Assembly: GCF_030232885.1 (NCBI RefSeq)
Contig: NZ_JASPGD010000002.1
Span: forward strand, 186,001 to 250,000
DNA length: 64,000 nucleotides
Source: Corynebacterium sp. MSK297
GTDB taxonomy: Bacteria > Actinomycetota > Actinomycetes > Mycobacteriales > Mycobacteriaceae
Direction of reading: 5' to 3'
The notes under the pieces are model-generated. The model saw only the letters and a list, made by a program, of their open reading frames with translations. It was not told where the DNA came from and ran no database searches. Of this stretch, positions 8,110-17,263 are shown piece after piece (within the stretch, counting starts at the first letter, position 1; each line of letters opens with the position of its first letter). The translations under genes and the position numbers were made by a program.

Positions 8110-9174
8110 CTACTTCTTCGTTGGGCCCCAGATTTTCCAACCGCCGTACGCACCATAAGAAAATAGGGCGGTGATCAGGGCAGGCAGGCCGAACGAGCGG
8201 ACGGCTTTGCGCAGTGAGCGGTAGTCGTTGACTTGCCACCCACGGGATTCGGCTTCCTTGCGCAGATCGCGATCTGGATTAATAGCGACGGCTGTGCCCA
8301 CCATCGTCAGCATGGGGATGTCATTAATCGAATCAGAATAGGCGGTGCAGCGCTCCAGATCGAGTTTTTCCATCGCCGCCAAAGCCGCAACCGCGTGTTT
8401 TTTACCCGGGCCGTGCAAAATATCGCCCACCAAGCGTCCGGTGAATTTGCCATCCTTCACCTCTGGAACAGTGCCCAGTGCACCCGTGAAACCGAATCGT
8501 TGGGCTAGAATCTGTGCCAGCAGCACCGGGGTTGCTGTCACGAGCCATACCTGTTGCCCAGCGGCCAGGTGCTTGTTCGCTAGCTCGCGAGTAGCCGGAT
8601 AAGCCTTATCTGCCACTCGAGAGTCGACGATTTCTTGGCAAATGTCATTGAGTTCTTCAACCGTGCGGCCTCTGATAAATTCCAGCGCCAACTCACGCCC
8701 ATCAGCCACGTCCGAAATGTTTTCTGAGCCGGTAACGCGGTACTTAATTTGCTTCCATGCGATGGGAACGATGTCTCGCAGGCGGAAAAACCTTTTCCGC
8801 GCTAACCCCATGGCTAAAACTACCAAAGAAGAGCCCTGGATCAGCGTGTTGTCAACATCGAAAAATGCCGCTGCGCCGGTGTCCTGTGGGATATCCGGAT
8901 CCGGTTGTGTGAGCTTGAAGCTTCCTGCGGCTTCCACTGAACCCGAAACAGAAGCTACGCCCGAGTCGAATTCGGGGAGTTCAATGCCAAAGGTTTTATT
9001 GATTGCATTAGTAGCGGCCGCTTCGCCAGCTTCTTGCTGATGTGCCTCGTCCAACGGTGGCATTACCGTGTTTTCCAAAAAACGTCGTAGATTCCCGCGA
9101 CTAGCAGACCATTCTGCGAGGAAATCTTCTGCCGAGTTCAGCCCGCCGCCGTCAGGATCAGACAAAAAATTCAC
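8110..9174 (-). CDS. serB: HAD-family phosphatase, SerB1-like (subfamily IB)
   Basis: A 354-residue protein with the HAD catalytic motif FFDVDNTL (nucleophile D106, acid D108). It also has the downstream motifs VTATP and the Mg-binding YSDSINDIPML. The N-terminal 95 residues are an extension of uncertain function. The C-terminus has a hydrophobic segment, LPALITALFSYGAYGGWKIW, suggesting membrane association. It corresponds to M. tuberculosis Rv0505c (serB1), annotated as a possible phosphoserine phosphatase; the true substrate may differ. The GTG start has TAGTCT seven bases upstream, so it is probably leaderless. Confidence 0.8.
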   Translation of the reverse strand: MNFLSDPDGGGLNSAEDFLAEWSASRGNLRRFLENTVMPPLDEAHQQEAGEAAATNAINKTFGIELPEFDSGVASVSGSVEAAGSFKLTQPDPDIPQDTGAAAFFDVDNTLIQGSSLVVLAMGLARKRFFRLRDIVPIAWKQIKYRVTGSENISDVADGRELALEFIRGRTVEELNDICQEIVDSRVADKAYPATRELANKHLAAGQQVWLVTATPVLLAQILAQRFGFTGALGTVPEVKDGKFTGRLVGDILHGPGKKHAVAALAAMEKLDLERCTAYSDSINDIPMLTMVGTAVAINPDRDLRKEAESRGWQVNDYRSLRKAVRSFGLPALITALFSYGAYGGWKIWGPTKK

Positions 9175-9204
9175 GGTTTAAAGACTACCCGTTTATGCAA
9201 ACCG

Positions 9205-9285
9205 TCCTACAAGAACTGCTCTACAAGAACCGCCCAACAAGAACTGCCCTACAATACGAGTAAGCCGCCATACGAGTAAGCCGCC
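9205..9285. repeat. 14-base and 16-base tandem repeats
   Basis: Four 14-base units of the type YCTACAAGAACYG (9205-9260, last one degenerate) are followed by two exact copies of ATACGAGTAAGCCGCC (9254-9269, 9270-9285). They occupy the spacer between two divergent genes. Confidence 0.8.
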
Positions 9286-9464
9286 ACGGAATTGGTGGGG
9301 AAATCACTGTGAGCATTGGCCTTTGTGCGCATCGCTGCAGTGGTGGAGAAAACCAAGACACGCGAGGCGCACAATCTGGGACGATCGAAAGAGCGACGAT
9401 CGAAAGACTAGAGAACCATTCACTATTAACCGAGGATTATTGACCGAGGAAGGTGGGTTGAAAC

Positions 9465-9851
9465 ATGGAATATCCCGTACGACGGACGGAGCCCGCGAAT
9501 GCTGACACGAATTCAGGGACAAGGAAAGGCAGGGCAACTGAGTCTGTACCAAATTCTTCGTCAGATGCCGCCGAAGAAAGAACTTTCCGCCAGGTGTGCG
9601 ATGAAGCCAATTCAGCGCATGCGGTAGAGCTTATGGTCCGTACGAATTGTGGGTCGTGTGTTCGCGTCCGTGAACAGATAGCACCAATTATTACTGCTGC
9701 TGGAGCCAGTTTAGTGGTGCGCAACGTTGACGAAGATGCTGAGCTGGCTATGGAATTCGGTGATCGTGTTCCAGTCGTAGTTCTCGACGGCGAGGAATTT
9801 TCGTGTTGGGAAGTTGATAATGAAGAATTACAGCAGGCCTTAGCTGAATAA
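9465..9851 (+). CDS. Glutaredoxin/thioredoxin-fold small protein (DUF836-like)
   Basis: A 128-residue protein. The C-terminal 75 residues form a thioredoxin-like fold with the redox motif CGSC in LMVRTNCGSCVRVREQI, followed by NVDEDAELAMEFGDRVPVVVLDG, which contains the cis-Pro. It corresponds to Rv0508, located just upstream of hemA in mycobacteria. The first 50 residues are Ser/Ala/Glu-rich and unlike the family. The start follows GAGGAAGGTGGG, a good ribosome binding site, but a later start cannot be excluded. A role in thiol redox chemistry linked to haem synthesis is inference from position only. Confidence 0.8.
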   Translation: MEYPVRRTEPANADTNSGTRKGRATESVPNSSSDAAEERTFRQVCDEANSAHAVELMVRTNCGSCVRVREQIAPIITAAGASLVVRNVDEDAELAMEFGDRVPVVVLDGEEFSCWEVDNEELQQALAE

Positions 9852-9880
9852 CCCGAGGGGCAGGGGTGGCCCAAAGCTTG

Positions 9881-9946
9881 CGGTTGATGGCTGTAGTTGA
9901 TGATTACGGTTAATGACTGTGATTGATGCCCGCGGTTGATTGCAGA
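9881..9946. repeat. 26-base degenerate tandem repeat
   Basis: Units starting CGGTTGATGGCTGT, CGGTTAATGACTGT and CGGTTGATTGCAGA lie at 9881, 9907 and 9933, giving 2.5 copies with a period of 26. Confidence 0.75.
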
Positions 9947-10024
9947 GACATAAAACGGCATAAAACGTCGATGAGTATCTCGCGTAATTCTTAAGCTGAG
10001 ATAGAAGTAGCGAACAAAAGGGAT

Positions 10025-10072
10025 GGGGCCGATAAAGCCGCAGTGATACATGATTCTGCTTTCGGTGGCCCC
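10025..10072 (+). terminator. Inverted repeat before the hemA promoter
   Basis: GGGGCC (10025-10030) pairs with GGCCCC (10067-10072), with further internal pairing GCAG/CTGC. It could end the transcript of the upstream thioredoxin-fold gene or serve as an operator. It ends 21 bases before the -10 box. Confidence 0.4.
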
Positions 10073-10093
10073 TGGGACTATCCTTTTGGTTGA

Positions 10094-10099
10094 TATGAT
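10094..10099 (+). promoter_or_regulatory. Probable -10 box of hemA
   Basis: TATGAT in the context GGTTGATATGATGG is a near-consensus -10 element. No good -35 hexamer precedes it. It would give a leader of about 118 bases. Confidence 0.5.
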
Positions 10100-10223
10100 G
10101 GCCAGAATCGGTCGTGAAGTTCTTGAGTAGAAGCCTAATGCTGAAACCCTCAGTACAGCGTTACGCTAAACCAGGGGTGTAGCGGAACGGCAACAGCTGA
10201 ATTACGAGATAGCGGAGGAAAAT

Positions 10224-11756
10224 GTGAGCGTGCTCGTCGTGGGAATGTCCCATCGTTCGGCTCCGGTCGCTTTATTGGAGCGACTGAGCGTGGATGGCAT
10301 GCAACGCGAGGAGACAGCTGCCGCGCTTGTAGCCACCCCATCGTTGACTGAGGCGATGATTATTTCGACCTGTAACCGCCTTGAGGTCTATTGCGTCACT
10401 AATTCATTCCACTCGGGCGTACAGGATGTGGTGGAGGTGCTGCATCGAGTTTCGGGGATTGATATCGATGAACTCCGCGGCTATCTCTACGTGCGATATG
10501 CGGATGCCGCCGCTGAGCACATGATGGTGGTCGCCGCGGGTCTGGATTCGATGGTGGTTGGTGAACAACAGATCATTGGCCAGGTGCGCCAGGCTTACCA
10601 ACGGGCAGCAGCCGCAAACACCGCCGGGAAAACTCTTCATGCTCTTGCCCAATCTGCGTTACGCGCCGGTAAAAGGGTGCACACTGAGACCGATATCGAC
10701 GAAGCCGGTGCGTCTATGGTGACGGTGGCGTTGAATGAAGCCCTGCAATACATGGACCTTTCTCCGGACAAAAAATTCGAAGTTACTACAAACCGATCCA
10801 CCGCCAACCAATCCGCTGCGGCCCCTCGGACGATATCGAATGTGAATCGTGCTGACGAACCCCTGTTGATCGGCCGCACAGCTTTGGTATTAGGAGCCGG
10901 AGCCATGGCTTCGCTTGCTGCAACGCATTTGGGCCGATTGGGCGTTGACAAACTTATCGTTGCCAACCGGACACGCGAGCGTGCCGACAACCTTGTAGAC
11001 CACGCGCATCAGGCCGGTGTCCGAGCAGAAGCCGTGGATTTTGCAGACCGCTATAGGGCGTACGGGGAGGTAGATATCATCGTCTCGGCAACCGGTGCCG
11101 ATAATTACACCGTCGAGCGGGCATCCTTCCCTGACATACGACGCGACCACGTCGTTTTGATTGATCTGTCGTTGCCGCGGGATATCGCTGACGATACGGC
11201 AGATCTTCCAGGTGTAGACCTGGTAAATATTGAGCGGTTGCACCAGTCGTTGACGTCGCAAAGCGAAGAAGAAGACACCACAATCGGACATCAGGACGCT
11301 AAGCGGATCGTGCGCGAGGAGCTCCAGTCTTTTGCCTCAGAGCAGCGCGTGCGTGAAGTGGTGCCGGCAGTTTCGGCTCTGCGTAAACACGCCGCGGGAG
11401 TGGTTGAATGTGAAATGGCTCGGTTGCGGCAACGTCGCCCAAACATGTCAGACGATGACTTCGCGCAAGTGCAGATCGCGATTAGGCGGGCCGTCGACAA
11501 GCTGTTGCACGAGCCCACAGTACGAGCGAAAAAGCTGGCCGCGGAATCCGGCGCTGTCAGCCACGAAACTGCGCTACAAGAGATGTTTGGTCTGGAAATC
11601 GACGGTAGTCCTGTTTCGGTAGATGCAAATGAGTTGCCCTCGGTGCAGGAAGTCATCGCGATGGGCAGCAATAGCAGCAATTCAGAAGCTGAGACCTCGG
11701 CATCAACCAAATTTTCCACGTCTACCGGTTTTCACCGGCCGCCTCATCAGAGCTAG
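10224..11756 (+). CDS. hemA: Glutamyl-tRNA reductase
   Basis: A 510-residue enzyme of the C5 pathway that converts glutamyl-tRNA to glutamate-1-semialdehyde, the first committed step of haem synthesis. The nucleophile is C50 in IISTCNRLEVYC. GLDSMVVGEQQIIGQV and the NADPH-binding VLGAGAMASLAATHLG are clear, and a C-terminal helical dimerisation domain follows. Two segments make it longer than usual: a polar insert around residues 180-215 and a Ser-rich tail after residue 470. The GTG start is preceded by GCGGAGGAAA. hemC follows after a repeat-rich spacer. The partner GSA aminotransferase, hemL, is also in this window. Confidence 0.95.
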   Translation: MSVLVVGMSHRSAPVALLERLSVDGMQREETAAALVATPSLTEAMIISTCNRLEVYCVTNSFHSGVQDVVEVLHRVSGIDIDELRGYLYVRYADAAAEHMMVVAAGLDSMVVGEQQIIGQVRQAYQRAAAANTAGKTLHALAQSALRAGKRVHTETDIDEAGASMVTVALNEALQYMDLSPDKKFEVTTNRSTANQSAAAPRTISNVNRADEPLLIGRTALVLGAGAMASLAATHLGRLGVDKLIVANRTRERADNLVDHAHQAGVRAEAVDFADRYRAYGEVDIIVSATGADNYTVERASFPDIRRDHVVLIDLSLPRDIADDTADLPGVDLVNIERLHQSLTSQSEEEDTTIGHQDAKRIVREELQSFASEQRVREVVPAVSALRKHAAGVVECEMARLRQRRPNMSDDDFAQVQIAIRRAVDKLLHEPTVRAKKLAAESGAVSHETALQEMFGLEIDGSPVSVDANELPSVQEVIAMGSNSSNSEAETSASTKFSTSTGFHRPPHQS

Positions 11757-11840
11757 AGGGATAGACCTAGAGAGCTAGAAATAGAGAGCTAGAGCTCGAA
11801 CTAGAACCAGAAAGCTAGCCTCGAACTAAAACTAGAGAGT
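11750..11840. repeat. GAGCTAGA-type degenerate repeats
   Basis: The hemA-hemC spacer is composed of variants of AGAGCTAGAA and CTCGAACTAGAA repeated about seven times. No promoter-like element stands out. Confidence 0.7.
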
Positions 11841-11865
11841 TCTCGACACAGATAAGGAGTAGAAC

Positions 11866-12759
11866 ATGTTGCAGATCGGTACCCGTGGCTCGAAACTAGC
11901 CACCACACAGGCTGGGCATGTCCGAGACTGGATTATTGCGGCCGGTGCGCAGGCGGAGCTGAAGATTGTTAAGACTGAAGGCGATGTGAATATGGCGCCA
12001 GTCGAGCGGATTGGGGTCGGAGTCTTTACCCAAAAGCTGCGCGAGGCGTTGGCTGCCGGACAGTGTGACGTGGCAGTACACTCGTTTAAGGACTTGCCGA
12101 CGGCTGCCGATGAACGATTCCACCTGGTTATCCCGAAACGCGCGGATAACCGAGAAGCACTCATTGCGCGTGATGGTATGAACCTAGATGAATTGCCAAA
12201 AGGCTCGCGTGTTGGTACCTCGGCACCTCGGAGGATTTCGCAGCTATTGGCATTGCGCCCGGATCTGGACATTCGGCCGTTGCGTGGCAATATCGAAACT
12301 CGCATGGGAAAGATCGATGATGGCGAACTCGATGCAGTGGTTTTGGCCTATGCAGGGTTAATTCGCAACGGTTACCAGGACAAAGCAACGCAGGTTTTTG
12401 CCGCGGATGAAATCATGCCGGCTCCGGCGCAGGGGGCCCTGGCTGTGGAAGTGCGTGCAGATGATGCAGAGGTAGTTGCAGTCGTCGACAAGCTCATTAG
12501 CGAGGTTGACCGGGATTGCGCATTAGCAGAACGGGTGGTTCTCAACCGTCTGGAAGCCGGGTGCACTGCGCCGGTGGCTGCCTATTCCACGTTTGCTGCA
12601 GAAACCGGGATTATTACGGCACACGGTGGGGTATTCGCATTGGATGGGAGCAAGCGATTGCGCGCCACTGCCAGTGGCACTGACCCGATTGCAATCGGTG
12701 AAGAAATTTCCCAGACGTTGCTTGCCGACGGAGCTGCGGAGCTGTTGGGTGAATCCTAA
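11866..12759 (+). CDS. hemC: Porphobilinogen deaminase (hydroxymethylbilane synthase)
   Basis: A 297-residue cytosolic enzyme that links four porphobilinogen units into hydroxymethylbilane. It begins [13 protein letters not shown], has VHSFKDLPT with the catalytic Asp at about residue 76, and the arginine-rich [11 protein letters not shown]. The dipyrromethane cofactor cysteine is C233 in [10 protein letters not shown]. The start follows AAGGAG with good spacing. Length and motifs are standard. Confidence 0.95.
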   Translation: MLQIGTRGSKLATTQAGHVRDWIIAAGAQAELKIVKTEGDVNMAPVERIGVGVFTQKLREALAAGQCDVAVHSFKDLPTAADERFHLVIPKRADNREALIARDGMNLDELPKGSRVGTSAPRRISQLLALRPDLDIRPLRGNIETRMGKIDDGELDAVVLAYAGLIRNGYQDKATQVFAADEIMPAPAQGALAVEVRADDAEVVAVVDKLISEVDRDCALAERVVLNRLEAGCTAPVAAYSTFAAETGIITAHGGVFALDGSKRLRATASGTDPIAIGEEISQTLLADGAAELLGES

Positions 12760-13181
12760 ACAGCACCTGCTCGTGACCTGGACCTAACTGGTGCACGACC
12801 TATCTGGTACACGACCTAACCGGGGTACGCACGGACTGGGTTATGCCTGGACTGGGGTACGCACAGACTGGGACGTTACCGAATGAACGAACAACTCGGA
12901 GCCCGTTCGTGTTCTGCGTGAAGGCTCTCAGTCTACGTCTCGTTTGAGGTGTGGGCACAGGAATGATGTTTCGCGAGCTTGCGGCTTATTGGCAACACCC
13001 AGTGAACCCTGACTAATCCGTTTGTTTTTTAGTTTTACAGCGTCTACTTTAAGCTGGTACTACCACACGATATTGTGCTGTCATCGGTTTGGGTCCGGTT
13101 AAGGGCAAAACCACAGGTGATGGCGCCTCGTCGTGATTTATTTTTGTTTTCTGTCCGTGACCGCGCGTAGAAAAGGTCTAT
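12760..13181 (+). other. 422-base spacer between hemC and hemD
   Basis: The first 115 bases are tandem-repeat derived (12786-12872). The rest is AT-richer, with no gene, no clear terminator and no strong promoter. hemD is preceded by AAAAGG. Whether hemD has its own promoter here cannot be told by eye. Confidence 0.55.
12786..12872. repeat. 16-base tandem repeats and a 19-base duplication
   Basis: AACTGGTGCACGACCT and ATCTGGTACACGACCT are adjacent (12786-12817). GGGGTACGCACGGACTGGG (12822-12840) recurs at 12854-12872 with one mismatch. Confidence 0.8.
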
Positions 13182-14870
13182 ATGAGTAACGCCCCCTCCG
13201 TCGCACACCAAGGCAAAGTGGTGTTCGTCGGCGCCGGACCCGGCAACCCGGACCTTCTGACAGTTCGCGCTAGGGAAGTGCTCGCGTACAACGCCATTGC
13301 GGTCGCCGACTCGCAAGTGCTTGCCGGAGTACGTGAAGTTGTCGGCTCGGCACTGCCCGTGCCGCAGGAGAAACTGGATGCCGCAGAGCAAGAATATGCT
13401 CGCCTGTGTGCTGAAGCGAAAGCCCAGGGTGCGCGCAGGAAACCACCGCGTCCAGCGGCTCCCACGGCTGCAGATATTCGGGAATTTGCCGGCTCTGAAC
13501 AAGTTGTAGAGCAAATGCGTTCTGCATTAACAGACGCCGACGGCAGTGACATCATCCGATTGGTCTCGGGAAATCCATTGAACCGAGAAACGATTCTGGC
13601 AGAAATTTCTGCAGTTAGTGCTGCGGGCATGGAATTCCAAGTCGTGCCCGGTATGTCACTGCCATCCACCGTGCCGTCGTTCGCGGGTTTGGCATTGGGT
13701 TCAACCTACACTGAAGCTGACATGACTGACGGCGACGTCGACTGGGATCAACTATCTGTGGCAACCCAGCCCATCGTGCTGCAAACCTTTGCCTCGGAAC
13801 TCCCGACGATCGCCGAGGAACTCACAGCTCGTGGGATGAGTGTTGATACCCCCGCGTTTGTGACGGTTAACGGAACCACCCGGCTGCAACGCACTTACGA
13901 GGCCACCCTGGAAACGTTGGGCAAGTTGAATGCTGAACTTGACGGGACCTTGGTGGTGACGTTGGGGCGCAGCTTCGATGACCGGTCCAAGTATTCGTGG
14001 TGGGAAAATCGTCCGTTGTATGGGTGGCGTGTACTTGTGCCACGCACGAAGGAACAAGCAGGCCCTATGTCAGCACAGCTGGCATCCTATGGCGCTATTC
14101 CACAATTAGTGCCGACGATTTCCGTGGAACCGCCGCGAAATCCAGCCCAGATGGACCGCGCGATCAAAGGCATCGTGGAAGGCCGTTATAAGTGGGTCGT
14201 GTTCACCAGTGTGAATGCGGTCAAGGTTGTGTGGGACAAAATTGCTGACTTGGGTTTGGATGCCCGCGATTTTGCAGGTGTGCACCTGGCCGCTGTGGGA
14301 GGAAAAACCGCGGAGGCGATCCGCGAAAAAGGCATGGTGCCCGAGGCCCTGCCGAAAGCCGATTCGCAAAATGCCCATGGTCTGGTGGAATCGTTCCCAC
14401 CTTATGTGGAAGATATCGACGCCGTGGGCCGTGTGCTCCTGCCACGTGCTGATATCGCTGGCGACGCTTTGGTGGAAGGCCTGGAGGCGCTGGGCTGGGA
14501 AGTCGATGACGTGGTGGCCTACCGGACTGTGCGCGCAGCCCCGCCGTCGGCGGAAACCCGCGACATGATCAAAACTGGTGGTTTCGATGCGGTGGCGTTC
14601 ACGTCCGGATCAACAGTGCGCAACCTCGTAGGAATCGCTGGTAAACCACATCAGCGTACGATCATCGCTTGTATTGGGCCGATGGCGAAAGCGGCGGCAG
14701 AAGAGGTGGGGTTGCGTGTCGACGTGGTCCCTGAAGTTGCCGATGTTCCGCATCTTATCGACGCTTTGGCGGATCACGTTGCGCACTTGCGCGCGACCGG
14801 TAACTTGCCGGCTCCGAGGAAAAAACGCCGTACGCGGCGGAAGGCTGCTTCGTCGACAAGCCTGAGCTAA
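13182..14870 (+). CDS. hemD: Fused uroporphyrinogen-III methyltransferase domain and uroporphyrinogen-III synthase
   Basis: A 562-residue two-domain protein. Residues about 8-260 resemble the tetrapyrrole methylase/SUMT fold (VVFVGAGPGNPDLLTVRA, then a PGMSLPSTVPSFAGLALGS-type segment). Residues about 275-540 are a HemD domain (LYGWRVLVPRTKEQAG, VVFTSVNAV, DAVAFTSGSTVRNL). HemD closes and isomerises hydroxymethylbilane to uroporphyrinogen III. The same fusion exists in mycobacteria (Rv0511). The methylase half has a Pro/Ala/Lys insert near residues 80-105 and may be degenerate. The last residues are Arg/Lys-rich. The position after hemC and before hemB is conserved. Confidence 0.9.
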   Translation: MSNAPSVAHQGKVVFVGAGPGNPDLLTVRAREVLAYNAIAVADSQVLAGVREVVGSALPVPQEKLDAAEQEYARLCAEAKAQGARRKPPRPAAPTAADIREFAGSEQVVEQMRSALTDADGSDIIRLVSGNPLNRETILAEISAVSAAGMEFQVVPGMSLPSTVPSFAGLALGSTYTEADMTDGDVDWDQLSVATQPIVLQTFASELPTIAEELTARGMSVDTPAFVTVNGTTRLQRTYEATLETLGKLNAELDGTLVVTLGRSFDDRSKYSWWENRPLYGWRVLVPRTKEQAGPMSAQLASYGAIPQLVPTISVEPPRNPAQMDRAIKGIVEGRYKWVVFTSVNAVKVVWDKIADLGLDARDFAGVHLAAVGGKTAEAIREKGMVPEALPKADSQNAHGLVESFPPYVEDIDAVGRVLLPRADIAGDALVEGLEALGWEVDDVVAYRTVRAAPPSAETRDMIKTGGFDAVAFTSGSTVRNLVGIAGKPHQRTIIACIGPMAKAAAEEVGLRVDVVPEVADVPHLIDALADHVAHLRATGNLPAPRKKRRTRRKAASSTSLS

Positions 14871-15007
14871 GGCTCGGTATTAACATTTAGCCTAGAGCCT
14901 GCCCTGTCCCATACCGATCGTGCCCTAACGTCGATTCTGCTCTAGCGCCAATTTTGACCTAGCGCTAAGCCAGCACCCCAATATGGAAATTAAGGAAGGT
15001 CCCCGAA

Positions 15008-15997
15008 GTGGATTACCCTCTATCCCGACGACCTCGTCGCCTACGCACCACCCCAGCACTGCGCGAGCTTACTGCGGAAACGCACCTGCGCCCTGCTGAT
15101 TTCATTCTCCCGATCTTCATCGCTGATGGGTTGGAGGAACCGAACGCGATCTCGGCGATGCCTGGTGTCTACCAGCACACTTTTGATTCCCTGACCCGCG
15201 CGGCAGAACAAACCCTAGAGCAGGGGGTGCGTTGCGTTGATTTGTTTGGCGTTCCGCTCGCCGAAGACAAAGACGAGAATGGTTCCCAGGCCTGGGCAGA
15301 AAACGGCATCCTCAACCGAGCTATTGCGCACCTGCGGAAAGAATTCGGCAACGACTTATTAATCATGGCCGATACCTGTCTGGATGAATTCACCAGCCAT
15401 GGACATTGTGGGCTTCTCGACGCCGACGGAGGGGTGCTCAACGACGCGACGGTCGACTGCTATGTCGATATGGCAGTAAGCCAGGCATCTGCTGGCGCAC
15501 ACTTGGTGTCGCCATCCGGAATGATGGATGGGCAGGTTGCAGCTATCCGCGAAGGGCTGGACGCTGCAGGCTTTAAGGACGTTGCGATTATGGCTTACTC
15601 CGCGAAATATGCCTCGGCGTATTTTGGACCGTTCCGTGAGGCAGTTGGTTCGTCCTTACAAGGCGATCGTCGTACTTATCAGCAGGATCCTGCTAACCGC
15701 CGGGAGTCCTTGCTGGAGGCACAGCTGGATATCGATGAAGGCGCGGACTTTGTCATGGTGAAGCCTGCTTTGGCGTATCTGGATATTATCAGCGAGATTG
15801 CTGAATTTTCACCGGCTCCGGTCTCCGCCTACCAGGTTTCTGGTGAGTATTCGATGATCCAGGCTGCTGGCCTCAATGGCTGGGTTGATCGCGACGCTGC
15901 CATGATGGAATCGTTGTTGAGCATTAAGCGTGCAGGGGCGAATCAAATCCTGACGTATTTCGCCACCGATGCTGCGCGGATGTTGAACCAGCAGTAA
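15008..15997 (+). CDS. hemB: Porphobilinogen synthase (delta-aminolevulinate dehydratase)
   Basis: A 329-residue enzyme condensing two 5-aminolevulinate molecules. The two catalytic lysines are K200 (MAYSAKYASAYFGPFR) and K252 (FVMVKPALAYLDI). The metal-site segment reads TCLDEFTSHGHCG: C124 and C134 are kept but the middle Cys of the classic three-Cys zinc site is Asp126, an intermediate between zinc-type and magnesium-type enzymes. The start is GTG after AAGGAAGGT. The gene is intact and collinear with hemA-hemC-hemD. Confidence 0.95.
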   Translation: MDYPLSRRPRRLRTTPALRELTAETHLRPADFILPIFIADGLEEPNAISAMPGVYQHTFDSLTRAAEQTLEQGVRCVDLFGVPLAEDKDENGSQAWAENGILNRAIAHLRKEFGNDLLIMADTCLDEFTSHGHCGLLDADGGVLNDATVDCYVDMAVSQASAGAHLVSPSGMMDGQVAAIREGLDAAGFKDVAIMAYSAKYASAYFGPFREAVGSSLQGDRRTYQQDPANRRESLLEAQLDIDEGADFVMVKPALAYLDIISEIAEFSPAPVSAYQVSGEYSMIQAAGLNGWVDRDAAMMESLLSIKRAGANQILTYFATDAARMLNQQ

Positions 15998-16145
15998 CCC
16001 AGCAGTAGCTGTTAGTAGCCGGTAGTAATTGGTAGTAACCGGTAATTGTCAGCAGTAACCAGTAGCAATTAGTAGTTGCTACCAGTAGCGAGTGGCAGCT
16101 AGAAGCAGCCAATGATTGCCAGTGATTGCCAACAGTAGCGAGCAG
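15990..16145. repeat. Degenerate GTAGTAACC-type repeats after hemB
   Basis: About 150 bases consist of variants of a 10-11-base unit (CAGCAGTAACC, GGTAGTAATT, CCAGTAGCAA and similar). The following 50 bases have ATGATTGCCAGTGATTGCCA. No gene is present. Confidence 0.7.
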
Positions 16146-16230
16146 CCGAGCAAGCTGTAGCTTGCCACCGGGTGGGTGAGCTCTGCCTGCGGTCGTGCAC
16201 AAAAATCACGCAGTGTATAAGGTGCACCCT

Positions 16231-17130
16231 ATGGTGAATATGCAGTCCCAATCTCCCGTGATCGGCCCAACGGCAAAGGATGCAGTGAGCATGCATAATG
16301 CTGGAAACACAAAGAATGTCGTAAGCACAAACGTTGATGCATCGGGGGCAGCGCGGCCGAAAGGGCACGGGCGCCAGGGGCAGGGGGTGAAAGAACACGC
16401 CCCGAAGCGCAGCTCGCAGAAATCTGATCGCCCGGACCAGCCGGATTCCGTTCGGCTGTATGTCCGGCTGTGGGCGGGCATTTTACTCGTGGAGCTTATC
16501 CATCAAATCCTGAACGTAGCTTTGGCGTTGTGGGATCCATCCGAGCTGCAGGCGCAGGCTGCCAGCAGCATTGAAGAAAGTGGCCAAACCATCAGCGAGA
16601 ATCTGCTGAACTTTGGTGTCTACGGCTCGATTGTTTTGATGGGGCTTATCTCGGTGCTGTTGTTGGGGCTGCTGGCAACGATGCTGTATTTGGTTAATAC
16701 ACAGCATAAACGGGCCGGATTGGGGCGGCGGATGCTGTTTTTCTTTGCCCTGTATTTTACGTTTCGGCTGGTTTTGATTTTCGGATCTTCGGGCAACCCT
16801 TTGTCGGATATTCCGGAAGCGTTCTACATCATTGACGGTAATTTGCAGGTGCTGGTTGGTGTCGCTGCTGTTCTCACACTCATCTTTGGCGGACGTAATG
16901 AGACGCTTGATTATACGGGCGAATTAGAACGCATGCGGCAGATGGAACAAGAGCTTCGTGCCGAACAGGAACGTCGCCTGCAGAAGAAAAAAGAAAAGCA
17001 AGCCAAAAAGCAGTCGGAGAAGAAACTGAAAGGCGCCAATAAGGCGCCGGAGACTAAGAAACCTGAGAAACCTGAGAAACCGGGGAGTACACAAGACGCC
17101 CGGTCTAGTGAAATATCTCTGAGCCGCTGA
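16231..17130 (+). CDS. Integral membrane protein in the hem cluster, four membrane segments
   Basis: About 299 residues from the ATG at 16231. A GTG at 16195 would add 12 residues; the inner ATG is preceded by AAGGTG. A charged N-terminal tail of about 80 residues precedes four hydrophobic helices: LWAGILLVELIHQIL, SIVLMGLISVLLLGLLATML, LFFFALYFTFRLVLIFG and LQVLVGVAAVLTLIFGG. A Lys/Glu-rich coiled-coil-like tail follows (EQERRLQKKKEKQAKKQ). A membrane protein between hemB and hemE is also present in mycobacteria (around Rv0513). The function is unknown to me. Confidence 0.75.
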   Translation: MVNMQSQSPVIGPTAKDAVSMHNAGNTKNVVSTNVDASGAARPKGHGRQGQGVKEHAPKRSSQKSDRPDQPDSVRLYVRLWAGILLVELIHQILNVALALWDPSELQAQAASSIEESGQTISENLLNFGVYGSIVLMGLISVLLLGLLATMLYLVNTQHKRAGLGRRMLFFFALYFTFRLVLIFGSSGNPLSDIPEAFYIIDGNLQVLVGVAAVLTLIFGGRNETLDYTGELERMRQMEQELRAEQERRLQKKKEKQAKKQSEKKLKGANKAPETKKPEKPEKPGSTQDARSSEISLSR

Positions 17131-17138
17131 ACACCAGC

Positions 17139-17182
17139 ATTGTCCTGACTACTCATTGTCCTGACTACTCATTGTCCTGACT
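17139..17182. repeat. 16-base tandem repeat ATTGTCCTGACTACTC
   Basis: Two exact adjacent copies (17139-17154, 17155-17170) and a partial third lie immediately downstream of the membrane-protein gene. Confidence 0.85.
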
Positions 17183-17263
17183 GCCTCCAAGGCCCCGATT
17201 ACGTCCAGGGCCCTGAACTCCATTAATTGCCCTGAATCCTATGAAGCCTTGGATTCCGGTTTC

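Larger units (their letters stand above)
9852..10223 (+). other. 372-base spacer upstream of hemA
   Basis: The spacer contains a 26-base degenerate repeat (9881-9946), an inverted repeat (10025-10072) and a probable hemA -10 box (10094-10099). The roughly 120 bases between the -10 box and the start codon form an untranslated leader in which I recognise no known riboswitch. Confidence 0.6.

Noticed and set aside
13182-14870. Sequencing-error fusion of cobA/sumT and hemD
   Set aside because: The same two-domain architecture is known from mycobacteria at the same locus, and the frame is continuous with conserved motifs on both sides of the join.
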